A stretch of DNA of 64,000 bases. It comes from Spinellus fusiger (taxonomy: Eukaryota; Mucoromycota; Mucoromycetes; Mucorales; Phycomycetaceae). Below the pieces are notes generated by a model. That model searched no databases. It was not told the DNA's origin and saw only the letters and a list, made by a program, of their open reading frames with translations. Location of the stretch: assembly GCA_025094145.1 (NCBI GenBank), contig JALLLS010000023.1, positions 372,001-436,000 on the forward strand, given 5' to 3'. The translations under genes and the position numbers were made by a program. Positions 33,009 to 43,596 of this stretch are shown in pieces (within the stretch, counting starts at the first letter, position 1; every line of letters begins with the position of its first letter).

Positions 33009-34629
33009 ATGCCACCTGACCACAGTCCACCCTTTACTCCATTCCCTGCGACTCCTGAAAAAGGAATGAACGGATTGCGTCCTTACTACACTGCAGGACT
33101 AACACCCGACAACTACACTGCACACAAGGGACCCCTTCCACTCAATAACAACACCATGGACTATGACGACTTGGTGGACTCAAGAGCAGCAGCAAGAGAA
33201 CTGGTCAACTTTACTGTGTTAAAGTACTTTACTACTGCTCTGAGTAGTCCCTTTGAAGTGTCCTCCACTCTCTTGCAAGTGCAGTACATGCCTCATGAGA
33301 GTGCCCATGTCACTGCCAGTACTAATGCAGGCGTTACTACTACGGATAGTGTAGAGGTTAGGTAAATGCACTCGAGCAAAAGCGTTCTAAATACAAAATA
33401 CATGGACAGAATGAGGATGAGGAGAAGAGCAGAAAAGAACACAACAGCGAAGAAGAAGAACATCAACACGACAGCGAAGAGGAGGAGAGTGAGGACGACG
33501 ACTTTTATGGTGCCTACAAACATCGCCGTTCCTCAGAAGACATGTATAAACCCTCTACATTGCAAGCAGACAACCCTGTATTTCATAAACAAATGGCTTT
33601 GGATGAGAGTGGGTACATTGTCCGCACCAGTGTGTATGATGACAGCACACGACCCACCCATCAACTCAGACCCATTGAAGGGGGTGTATGGAAAGGCATT
33701 GGAATGTTGTTGAAGCAACCCCATGAGGGATGGAGAGCATTGTTCAAAGGACAATACACCCATTGGATTAGTGAGGTGGCGCGTTTGTTTATGCAGCCTA
33801 GTCTAGAAGGCAGTCTGAATGACATGTTTGGACTTTATGACGATACGATTCCTTTGATTCATCTTGACAGAGTGGGTCCTAATCTTGCTACTTTGGTGGC
33901 AAGTCATTTAATGGTAGGGGTTTTGCTCAGTCCTTTGGAGTTGATAAAGACAAGGTACAACAGTGAAAGAAAGAAAAGATAGATTCAGACGTGTCTAATG
34001 CATCCATCCAAACTCCTGTTCTATTTCTCTATAACAGAATGATTGTTCAGTCAGCCTCTCCATTGAAGCGAAAGTACAAGGGACCTTTCCATGCCCTCCG
34101 TACAATATTGAGTGAGGAAGGCGGACTCCAGGGCCTGTACTTTTCTCATAACCTGGTACCCACCTTGCTCTATCACTCTTTGATTCCATTGATCCAGAAT
34201 GCAGCACCATTAGTGATTGATCGTGTATTCTGTATTTCTGCCAATGATTCCCCTTTCTTGCATGGATTGGCAGAACTAGGCCTTAACACCTTGGAACTCA
34301 TTATTACTTTGCCTCTTGATACTATTCGTAAGCGACTCCAATGCCAGATTCGGTCAAGGACTTCTGTGAAGCGGTTTGAGAGTGTCGTGGCACTTCGTCC
34401 TGTGCCTTATACGGGTGTAATGGACACATGCTACCGTATTGTCAAGGAAGAGGGAGGAAGAAGACAAGAGAAAAATGTCAAGGGAAGAAAGGGATGGGAA
34501 AGAGAGGCTTCTCCAGGATGGGGGTTGAGGGGACTGTACCAAGGATTTAGTATGCAATTCACATCAAGTGTACTGCTGTTTGTTCTTCAGGCGATCAATG
34601 GGATTGAAGGTACGGGCAGCCGTGTATGA
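33009..34629 (+). CDS. UGO1: Ugo1-like mitochondrial carrier-fold protein
   Basis: Ugo1 is a modified mitochondrial carrier in the outer membrane that couples Fzo1 and Mgm1 during mitochondrial fusion. ATG 33009 opens exon 1 (MPPDHSPPFTPFPATPEKGM), with NFTVLKYFTTALSSPFEVSS then TLLQVQY, a degenerate carrier helix. The intron I favour is 33362-33432 (71 nt, GTAAAT...GAGCAG), which restores frame to an acidic linker (KEHNSEEEEHQHDSEEEESE). Later: EGGVWKGIGMLLKQPHEGWR then ALFKGQYTHWISEVARLF; VASHLMVGVLLSPLELIKTR; LRTILSEEGGLQGLYFSHNL; LELIITLPLDTIRKRLQCQI (PxD carrier motif); and EASPGWGLRGLYQGFSMQF. Stop 34627-34629. Degenerate repeats plus the acidic insert favour Ugo1 over a solute carrier. 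Confidence 0.82.
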
Positions 34630-34707
34630 GATTGTTTGACTGATGTGGACAAGATGATTATGAGGACTTTTGAGAGTGCGTAGACTTATAATACGCTCAA
34701 TGAATAC

Positions 34708-34858
34708 TCTTTCTTTTTTTTTTTCTTTTTTTCTTTTTTTCTTTCTTTCTTTTTCTTTTTCTTTTTCTTTTTTTAATAGAGTTATCTATCATTGATAGCT
34801 TGACCTTGGAAATATTTAGATATTTAGATATTTAGATATTTAGATATTTAGATATTCA
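34708..34858. repeat. TTTC/TTTTTC tract and (AGATATTT)n array
   Basis: A pyrimidine tract of TTTC and TTTTTC units (34708-34777) is followed by about six AGATATTT octamers (34816-34857). It lies in the 375-bp convergent spacer between UGO1 and the ENA ATPase gene, where no gene is seen. Confidence 0.9.
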
Positions 34859-35004
34859 GAAATGGAGAGACCTGGGAATATTAAAGGGTATCTATAGACA
34901 TTTAGAAGAAAGAGGAAAAAGAGCGGGAGGATGAATGGATGTGTATATGGGAAAGAAGAAGGGGTGTATACATGGGCCACTCTAGGGTCTATTCATAGAG
35001 GAAT

Positions 35005-38000
35005 CTAGAGACGTCTTTTGATCCATTTGTATCCTTCAACAAGACAGATGTATACGAGAACAGAGGCAAAGACCATTCCCCACTCCCAAGTAATAGGGTG
35101 GTGCTTGAAGATATCTGTATTGAGTCTAGTAAAAGTAGGAAAAAGAAACAGTAAGATAGATGCATTGACTTGTCATTAGAACTTACACAGGTACATAAAG
35201 ACAGATAAGCATAAACACAAGACCACAAATCACACTCCATAGTAAATAGGTGTTGTGCATGTTTCTTATAGCATGTAGGGTCCATGTAGGCTTCTGAAGA
35301 TCACGACATGTAAATCCATGAAGAAGAATCAACACTGTTAATGTTGCAAACAAAGCACCTCGACCGCGGAACACCTCTTCACATGTCTCGTTGTATTCAC
35401 GGTTACAATTCACACCGAGATTGCCTGTTCCCCATCCATAGATAACAATGACAAAGTTCAGGATGCAAATAATGCCTATCATGATACCATAGAACAGGAT
35501 ATCAATGACATTGCTGCGTGCAAACAATGCCTGCTGTTTGCTGCGTGGAGGTTTGAGCATTTCATCACTGTGGATAGGCTCCAATCCTAGACTCATAGCA
35601 GGGGGTGAACTATAATAACAAACACATGGCTTGGATGAGTTCCATTGCTCATGAACTTGGAAGGGAGGGGAGAAAGAAAGAAAGAAAAACAAAACAACAG
35701 TGGACACCTTCTTACCTGGTAATAATATTGTTAAACAAGATTTGAATGGGTGTCATAGGAAATACAGAATGACCACTGGCATCAATAAAGGCCAAGCCGA
35801 TGATCAAAGGCGTCAATTCTGCGACATTGCCAGACACCATATGCACAACAAACCGTGTAATGTTACTAAACACGCGTCGACCTTCTTCAATAGCCTTGAC
35901 AATAGTAGCAAAATTATCGTCCACCAAAACAATATCGGCTGCTTGTTTTGCGACATCAGAACCCGACTCTCCCATGGCAATACCAATGTCAGACTCCTTT
36001 AAGCTTGGACTGTCATTCACACCATCGCCTGTCATGCCAGAAATAAGACCACGACGATGAAGGGCTTCGATCATTTTGACTTTGGTATCTGGACTGCACC
36101 GTGCTACGACCAAGGGAAGATGTTCAAGAGCATCAATCTCAGCCTCTGATAGCCTATCAAATTCCTGTGCAGCCATTACCAAGGATCTTTCTTTGGCATC
36201 GGTGGTTGCGTCTTGAGGGAGAATAGCTACCTCGCGTGCAATGGCAGTGGCAGTGGCAATATGGTCTCCCGTCAGCATGTGAACAGCAATCCCTGCTTGG
36301 TGGCATTTAAGGACGGCGTCCTTGGATTCCAAACGAGGAGGATCGTAAATGCCCACCAGGCCGAGGAAAATCATGTCTTGCTCAATGGTGTCTCTCTTGT
36401 AAGTATCCGCTATGGCCAGTCCCTGTGTTTTAAGGGGGCGGTAGGCAAGAGACAAGACACGGAGTCCTTGGTGGGCCAGGGTTTCTACTTGAGGAAGCAC
36501 CATGTCATGAAGTTCCTGAAGTTGGATAGGGCGAGTATTGCCTTGGGGTGTCATGATGGACACACAGCAATCAAGGACACGTTCAGTGGCTCCCTTGAGA
36601 AAAACAATGTGGTTCTGTTGTGGATCCCTGCATAGAATACTCATGCGCTTTAAAGTAGATTCAAAGGGATACTCAGACACCAGATGCCAATGAGGTCCTT
36701 CTTTGGATTTTGTCAGTGATGGCTTTCCCATGTTCAGTTTATGAGCAAACACCTGGAGAGCGATTTCTGTAGGGTCTCCCATGCCATAGTAGCCCGCTCC
36801 TTCCTTGTTTTTACGTATCTCGCTCATGTTACAGAGAGAAGAGGCGTAGGCCAATTGTTTTATGCTAGGGAAGAGTGCGTCAAGGAGAAGTGTGTTTTGA
36901 TCAGTATCAGACACAATGTCGCCTTTAATATCAAATCCGATGCCTTCTACAGTGTAAAATCCACACTTGGGCATCCAGAGGCGTTTGAGAACCATTTTAG
37001 ATTGTGTTAGAGTGCCTGTTTTATCAGAACACACATTGGTGACAGCACCCAGGAGTTCCAGAGCAGCCATTCGTCGGACAAGCGCCTTGTTAACAGCCAT
37101 GGAATGAACACCAAAGGCCTGTGTCAGCGTGACTACAGCCACGAGTCCTTCAGGAATGACAGCAATGGCTGTAGAAATAGCATAAAGCACAACATCAGTA
37201 TTAATGTTGAATTTTGAGGCACCGAATGTAATGATAACGGCACAGATAGCCACTGCCAATAGGACAAGGGCCATGCGATCCAGGGATTTCTGGAGTGGTG
37301 TCTTTGAATGGTTACCACTCTCCAATAGACGCTTGGCGATCTTTCCGATCTCAGTCTGCATACCCACCACAGTGACGATGGCTAATGTATTGTCTCTGTT
37401 AGTTTGGATCCAATAGCATTGGACAAAGAAAGAAATAAGATTACCTTTGCCACGCCCTTTTGTCACTACTGTACTAGAGTAGGTCATATTGATACGATCT
37501 CCCAGTGGGATATCCTGGCCTTGGGTTATATCACAGCTGCAATGGGGGAGTTAGCCTCCAGTCAATAACAGAACTTACATTTTATTGACTGGTACAGATT
37601 CACCGGTCAAAAGTGCTTCATCTATCTCCATATTAAAGGACCTTGTTAATCAGTAAAAGTCAAAGAGACATAAAGACAGCTTACTCTATAATACGAGCAT
37701 CTGCGCCCACCACATCACCACTGTTAAGGACAATGACATCGCCTGGTACCAACTCCCGTGTAGGAACTACTTTTGCCTGGCCATCCCGAATAACATGACT
37801 AGTGGGAGAGGCCATTTGACGTAAAGAGTCCATGGTTTTTTCGGCCTTGTATTCTTGTAGAAAGCCCACGACTGCATTGATAATAGTGATGCCAGCAATG
37901 ACGCCACCTTCTATCCAATCTCTGAATACAAAAGACACTACCTATGTAATAAGCCTAGTCAATTGCACCATTCTATCTACAGACAGTAGGGGTAGTAGCA

Positions 38001-38495
38001 GCAACAGCACTAATAGTCATCACCCTAATGAATTGAGCCCTACTGTACCATTGCAATGACAAGAATCAGAATCATCACATTGAAGAACTGCTTGAGCAGC
38101 AGTCTAAAGGGACTAATGCCACCTTCTCCTTCCATCTCATTCAATCCACACTGCTTTCTTCTCATCTCTACTTCACTTTCTTGGAGACCATCCTCCATGT
38201 CTGTCTTTAATATGTTATTCACAGTGTCGAGATCCATGACATGGTAGGGCGGCCCTTCGACACGAGGCTCGTTGGCATTGTTTTTTCTTCTCTTTACTAA
38301 TTTCATTTTCTTCATAATGACACTTCGAACCGACCGAGTGTCCCCATCTGTACTACTTTGACCTGTAGAAGACCGTGTCAGTGGCTTCTGAGCCAACTTC
38401 TCATGTTCCTTGTGTTCTGGGGGTGGATCCACAAATGTAATTGTGGTGGGAGGAGGTTCTGTTCCTTGGCCTTGGGGTGGAGAAGGATATTTCAT
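35005..38495 (-). CDS. ENA1: ENA-type Na+/K+-efflux P-type ATPase (type IID)
   Basis: P-type ATPases of the Ena family export Na+ or K+ from fungal cells. The start I choose is ATG 38495 (MKYPSPPQGQG); an in-frame ATG at 38519 is possible. Order on the minus strand: cytosolic N-terminus, YHVMDLDTVNNILKTDMEDG, ISPFRLLLKQFFNVMILILV (M1), DWIEGGVIAGITIINAVVGF then LQEYKAEKTMDSLRQM (typical Ena M2 and actuator entry), IPEGLVAVVTLTQAFGVHSM (M4), CSDKTGTLTQSKM with the phosphorylated Asp (about 37010-37035), FLKGATERVL, MLTGDH and MTGDGVNDSPSLKESDIGIAMG, then C-terminal membrane helices ending WIKRRL at 35005. Around six introns. Ena signature sequences separate it from SERCA-type pumps. All catalytic motifs intact. 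Na+ versus K+ preference cannot be read. Confidence 0.93.
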
Positions 38496-39614
38496 TTCAA
38501 TAATGGAGTAAAAACACAAAAGAGGGGATTTTCTTGGAATAGAGTCAATGTTGGTATTGATATTGATGTTAATGTTGATTCAACACTAGACACAAAAGGG
38601 AGATGACTCTATTACCAAAAGTGCATTTGAATAACACCTTTTATGTACTAACAAAAAAAAAGAAAAAAAGGGCATTCTATCCAATCGAACACTAAGAATC
38701 CATAGAAGTTACCTGCCTCTTCTTTTTCACTAGTTTTTCACTAGTTCTTTGATCCAGAGTAGAATCACATGATACACTTTCTATAGAAGGAAACGGGACG
38801 CCTTTATGGATCAGGGTAGTACTGCTCAATGCATTATGGATCTAAATGAGGTGTGATTGGATAGATCTTACCTCTGCCTTTCTATCTTATAGAAATAGTC
38901 CCCGTCACAGATCATCTATTGTCCTAATATGGATTGGTGGACGGGATTGTTCTGCGACATCCACTGTTTCTTGGAACTGTTTCTTGTCGAGATTGTAATA
39001 CGCATTAGAGAATAATAGGATATGATCAATTTCCGTCGCTTCTTACCTACAAAGGGTTGGGTAGCACTGTTTTTGTGGGTGTGTGTTTTTATTTTATTTT
39101 TCTTCGGCTAATAGGGAATTGTGCACATATCAAAATGATGAAGCATGTCCTATCTCTCTTTATGTTCTTAATAATGTATGTAGGTGTAGATATTTAACCC
39201 TGAAGAATTGAACAGGTACATTATTGATGTTATGGAGTCTTACTCTTTATAATGGTCACCAGGCATTGTAATTCATCATTAGTCATCATAAGTAGTAATA
39301 TATAAAAATAAAAAGACATTCTCATAAACAAGGGAACATGGTGCATTGGAATTGGAATTGGAATTGGGAGTTGTTCTTGGTTGACTTTGCTTTTCCATAG
39401 TGGAACCTTATTAGAGCAGATTTCTTTTCTTCTTCATGGAATGTTACCTATGCTTTGTCCTCGATGGATAGGTAGTTATGATCTCAAAACAAAGAAGAGA
39501 GAAGAGTCAAGACGGAACCTCAGAATGACATGGATCCACCACACACATTGGCATTTTATTCATTAGAAAATAACACCAACACGGGTACTAGTGGTATCTC
39601 CTTTTCTTTCTACT
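38496..39614. other. Spacer between ENA ATPase and CDS1 genes
   Basis: About 1.1 kb of AT-rich, mostly unique DNA. Contains a TTGATATTGATGTTAATGTTGA patch (about 38549-38580) and a GGAATTGGAATT repeat (about 39346-39368). No convincing ORF. The ENA promoter must lie in its left part. Confidence 0.5.
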
Positions 39615-40094
39615 TCAAGGGCAGCTGTGCATACAGGAGAGTGTTGCATTTCCCACATTCGACAAGACATAATTGCAATAGAAATATGTAAAAGCTGGCA
39701 TAAGCAACTGACAGTCGACTCGATCTGTCACACCACCATGACCGGGAATACATTGATCAAAGTCTTTTAAACCATTGGCACGCTTAAGAGAACTGGCCAA
39801 GAGACCACCAAAGGGTGCAGCAAGAGACGCATAGAGGGCCAGAACTATGGCATGAGAATGCATGGACTCCATACCAATGTCATCAACACATACAGGTTCT
39901 TGTGGAAAGACAAATAGCTCGTGATGGCAAGGTTATTTTCACATTCATGACCTTCAGACTTCTTTGTTTCTTTTTCTCTTTTTTCTCTTTTTTCTGTCTG
40001 TTTTCTCTTACCTTTTGTCTGCATAACCAGAAAGACAGTTTCAATAGGGGTTCAAAGCACTATTGTATAGAGAGAGAAAGAGATAAGGAAGAAA

Positions 40095-40125
<31 letters not shown>

Positions 40126-41233
40126 AACCCCCCTCGGATGCAGTATGTAGTATAGATAGAAAGAAAGATATAAGAATAAGCTTACATAGTAGCTAAAGCA
40201 GACAGTAATAAAAAGAGCAATAAAGAACCCTTCGAGTGTTTTATTGGGGCTCATCGAAGACAGTGGTGTTCTTCCCAACAGCCGACCACCAAAATAAGCA
40301 ATGCTATCATTGACAATGATAAGACATACGGGAAACAGGAACCTACAAGAAAGTGAGTATTACAACTTGAAATACTGTATTAAGCTGTGGACTATAAGTA
40401 GCGAGAGGATGGCTAATGTAGTAATAGTGGCTATTAATAAAGTACAAAGAAAGAAGATGGTTTGTAGTGTGCTTATAATAAAAGAAGTTATTTGTGGTAT
40501 TATTTGTTGCATTTGTGTTTTGATGCTTGGTGGTATTAGTGCTATACATCCCAGGGACTTTATCTATCAGTGTTTATATTTACCAAATAAACCCTCGGTA
40601 TAGGTTACTAGCAATATAGTAGATTTGGAAGATGGACAGAAAAGTGGCTATATGAACCCAACATAGATGGGTCAATCTGTCTTTGAGTGATTCCACTGAG
40701 AGCATTGATATACTATAACAGAGCCCTAAAGATGAATACAGTCATCAGTGGGTAGATACAAGGAATAGACAGGGAATAGACAGAAAAAAGCACATTGGAC
40801 TTACACACAGTATAGGCCAACATGGAGAATAAATCAAGCTCTGATTTCAAAGTCCTGGTATAAGGCAGGAATTGGTGAAGACATTTCAGACCAACAATCA
40901 CAAAGAGAGATCTAAGCATTGTCAATAACATTCATGTCTTCTCCATGTGTACAGTTAACTTACCCTTCCATGACATCCTTTCTATAAAAGACAGCTTCTG
41001 TTGGAGTTGGCACGGGTGAATGGCCCATCAAAGGCAAACCCATTAATTCCTAAGTGTCATGGATAGATTTATGTAGCAGTCTTTCTCAATGTAGAATGGT
41101 CCCTTGGGCTGATCATTACCTTGAATACTTTATATTGAATAGTAAGCACTGTGGCCAACACTGCAGGTGTGCCAGTCCACAGTACCAGACCAAACCCACT
41201 AAGCATATAAACACTGGCTATTATACGACGCAT
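39615..41233 (-). CDS. CDS1: Phosphatidate cytidylyltransferase (CDP-diacylglycerol synthase)
   Basis: Makes CDP-diacylglycerol from phosphatidic acid and CTP in ER membranes, the precursor of phosphatidylinositol and cardiolipin. Minus-strand exons read RRIIASVYMLSGFGLVLWTG then TPAVLATVLTIQYKVFKE (first membrane helix), GLPLMGHSPVPTPTEAVFYR, VIVGLKCLHQFLPYTRTLKS, LIIVNDSIAYFGGRLLGRTP and LSSMSPNKTLEGFFIALF, then LVALYASLAAPFGGLLASSL-like sequence and KRANGLKDFDQCIPGHGGVTDRVDCQLL, the diagnostic CDS signature, followed by AFTYFY. The ATG at 41233 is tentative: family members have a longer cytosolic N-terminus that may be in an unseen upstream exon. The last residues (GNATLSCMHSCP, stop 39615-39617) do not look like the usual C-terminus, so a further small intron or alternative end is possible. 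Confidence 0.87.
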
Positions 41234-41989
41234 GGAATGAAAAGAAGATTGTTGGATGACTTTTATTTTTTATTTTCATAACTTTATACTCTTTTTTGTG
41301 TGGATTTTCTTTCTTTCTTTCTATATAAATAGCCCATAAACCTGTTGACAAGGCCTTTCTATTTCTACTGTCAAGACAAAGACTTGTTATTAGGCTGTGG
41401 GACAACTCAAGGATCATAGTGTTGTAAATGTAAAGGGGTTTCCCCCTAGAACACACATAGGACTAGAGAGAGAGAAAATTCATTTCTTAACTCGCTGGGA
41501 GGTTATTATCGTATAACTATGACATTTATAACTTGGAGAAAGTATGTAGATAAGTAGCCTTGGAACCCATACAATGAAATCTTTGAGAAATATATCCTTT
41601 TAATTCAAACAAAACACACTTTGTTTCTTTGTTTCTTTTTGTTTCTTTTGGAGTGCCCCAACAATGGACATGTAGAGAACAAGACTAAGAAAAGGAAAGA
41701 CCCTTCTTCCCTAGGGGATTTAGTATGTCTTCTTTCCTTCCTGTCTTGTGTCCATAATTGTGAAGTTTCATTCAAACAAAACACGCTGAAAAGTGATGAC
41801 TAAGTTTATCACTTGGCATTTATTGTTTAGAGATTGAACAGGGGCGTAGAAATAAATAAAGGTATAAACACATGCACAATTGTCATAATAAAGTGGGTAT
41901 TCTGATGTCTGCTATCAGAGATTACCTTGCACTATCTTCTGTCCAATTTGCTTACCTGTTCCCAGTGGTCCCTTACAGGATGGGTATTT

Positions 41990-42250
41990 CGACACCCACA
42001 CAGCGGACTTTTGCAAGTGACATGCATATATCTAGATACCAGGAGATTTTTCTGGCCTTTAATCAGTGATACAATCATCCCTTTTATGGAAATATGTTTA
42101 AAATCAAAAGGTCTGCGGATATCCAAATAATTATTTCCTTTTATGGATACCTCAATATCAAATTGTATTATCAGTAAAATATATTGTTTATGAATAAAAT
42201 TGTTTATTGTAATAGTATAGCTAATACTATATTATGACTGTAGCTACTGG
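41990..42250 (-). repeat. Dispersed repeat, copy B (inverted relative to copy A)
   Basis: Reverse complement of 42033-42240 matches copy A (25690-25950), including TTGAGGTATCCATAAAA, TTTTGATTTTAAACAT and GATTAAAGGCCAGAAAA. Further out (about 41993-42026) it reads CACTTGCAAAAGTCCGCTG then GGGTGTCGAAATAC, which recurs near 43384-43421. It lies about 430 bp from the Fanzor-like fragment. Confidence 0.85.
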
Positions 42251-42676
42251 CTAAGTGCATTCCCTCATAGCAATAGAATCTATACCCTAAAGGCCTTGTG
42301 CTTTATTCTTGGGAGATAGATAGCTATGCTCAGTAGTATATCTTAGACACCCTAGACAGTATAGAAGAAAGAAAAGACCACCTGAGACTGACTTGAGAAA
42401 GAGTCTTTATTTACCTAATAACAGAAGAGTGCATTAGTAATAATTCAATCAAGAGAGATAAATGTATTGATATTTGGTCTCTAGCAGGGATGAAGAAATA
42501 TAGGTTTGGATACAAAGGCTGGTCTAGGGAAATCAAAGAGGGTACATGAACAGGAACACAACACACAATTTGAGCACAATGGGTAACTAGGCAACTGTTC
42601 TTTAAGCAATTCTTTTCTTTCTAGAATGTTGTTATAGTCTGCATTACTTTAGTTGTTCTGATTAAGCAAATGAATT

Positions 42677-42886
42677 GTGAAGTTTAGTTTTGTTCTCAAG
42701 ATCTGCCACACTTATAACACAAATAACCTCATAGAGGTATTAGTGAATTTCAACAATATCCACGCTTGCCAAAGTTATGGAATTGTTTGGAACAGAGATG
42801 TGAATGCATCAAAGAATATCTATACAATTGCAGAAGAGGGATTAAATGGTCGCCGCCAACCAGTTCCTTTCTATCGAGAAGAATAG
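42677..42886 (+). pseudogene. Fanzor/TnpB-like C-terminal fragment (decayed)
   Basis: A 69-codon open frame ends GIVWNRDVNASKNIYTIAEE then GLNGRRQPVPFYREE. The WNRDVNASKNI block is the pattern of the zinc-ribbon/RuvC-III end of OrfB/TnpB and its eukaryotic relatives, the Fanzor RNA-guided nucleases, with the catalytic Asp kept. The two expected CxxC pairs are visible as C-H-T-Y and C-Q-S-Y, each having lost its second Cys to a TAT codon. No RuvC-I or RuvC-II motif is legible upstream, where stops occur in all frames. So this is a 3' relic, not an active gene. Recognition is from motif memory; a plain chance ORF is unlikely but not excluded. Confidence 0.55.
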
Positions 42887-43074
42887 ATATTTGTATTCAT
42901 ATTATAATATATTGCCATATCAAAGGTAGTTCTTTCCGGGATTCAGATATTCACAGGTAAATCTACATAATAGTCTTTATTTGTTTAAAAACTAACATGA
43001 ATACATAATTTATTCTTGCTACTTTTCAAATCAATTTGTTATTTTTAAACAATTGTAGTTCGACTATTTCCTTT

Positions 43075-43425
43075 TATATCCTAAAGATCTTTGGGTGTGT
43101 AGACACCTTTTTACTTTACACATTTGACACTCTACAACCATTAAATAACTATTCCATGTTCATCATCCCATCCTTCCATCTTGTCATCACTACTATATCT
43201 ACCCTAATCTATAATAGAGTACCTATACATATTCATACATTCATTTTACTGGTTTATGGTATGAGTACGAGTGTTGATGACGATGAAGAAGAAGAGAGTA
43301 AGTAGGATGTAGTCGTGTTATTGTTGCAAGGAAGACGTAAGGTGTCGATGGAGCCAACGTCCGGTGTCTAAAAAGTAGAGCGTGCCACTTGCAAAGGTCC
43401 GCTGGGTAGGTGTCGAAATACAACA
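43075..43425 (+). repeat. Dispersed repeat, copy C (fragmented)
   Basis: AAGATCTTTGGGTGTGTAGA at about 43084-43103 matches copy A, and CACTTGCAAAGGTCCGCTGG then GTAGGTGTCGAAATAC at about 43384-43421 matches copy B. Roughly 280 bp of unrelated sequence separates the two parts. Confidence 0.65.
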
Positions 43426-43596
43426 CTCAATAAAAACAGACACCCCTCCTACTTTTGAATAGTGCAAATGAAAAAGTCACATGTCTCAATGATTGGACTG
43501 TCAGTGGACACTGCCGTTTTTTTTTTTTTCATATTTTTTCCAGTGCTTTCATCCACAGCCTTACTCCCTTTTCCTGCTTCTCTTTTATTGGGTTCA

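Noticed and set aside
33357..33376. A 20-nt (or 15-nt) intron in UGO1
   Set aside because: GTTAGG...CGAG would restore frame, but a normal 71-nt GTAAAT...GCAG intron (33362-33432) does so too and fits the sizes of all other introns here.
35700..37416. Several plus-strand ORFs of 60-140 codons
   Set aside because: All are antisense to the ENA ATPase catalytic domain.
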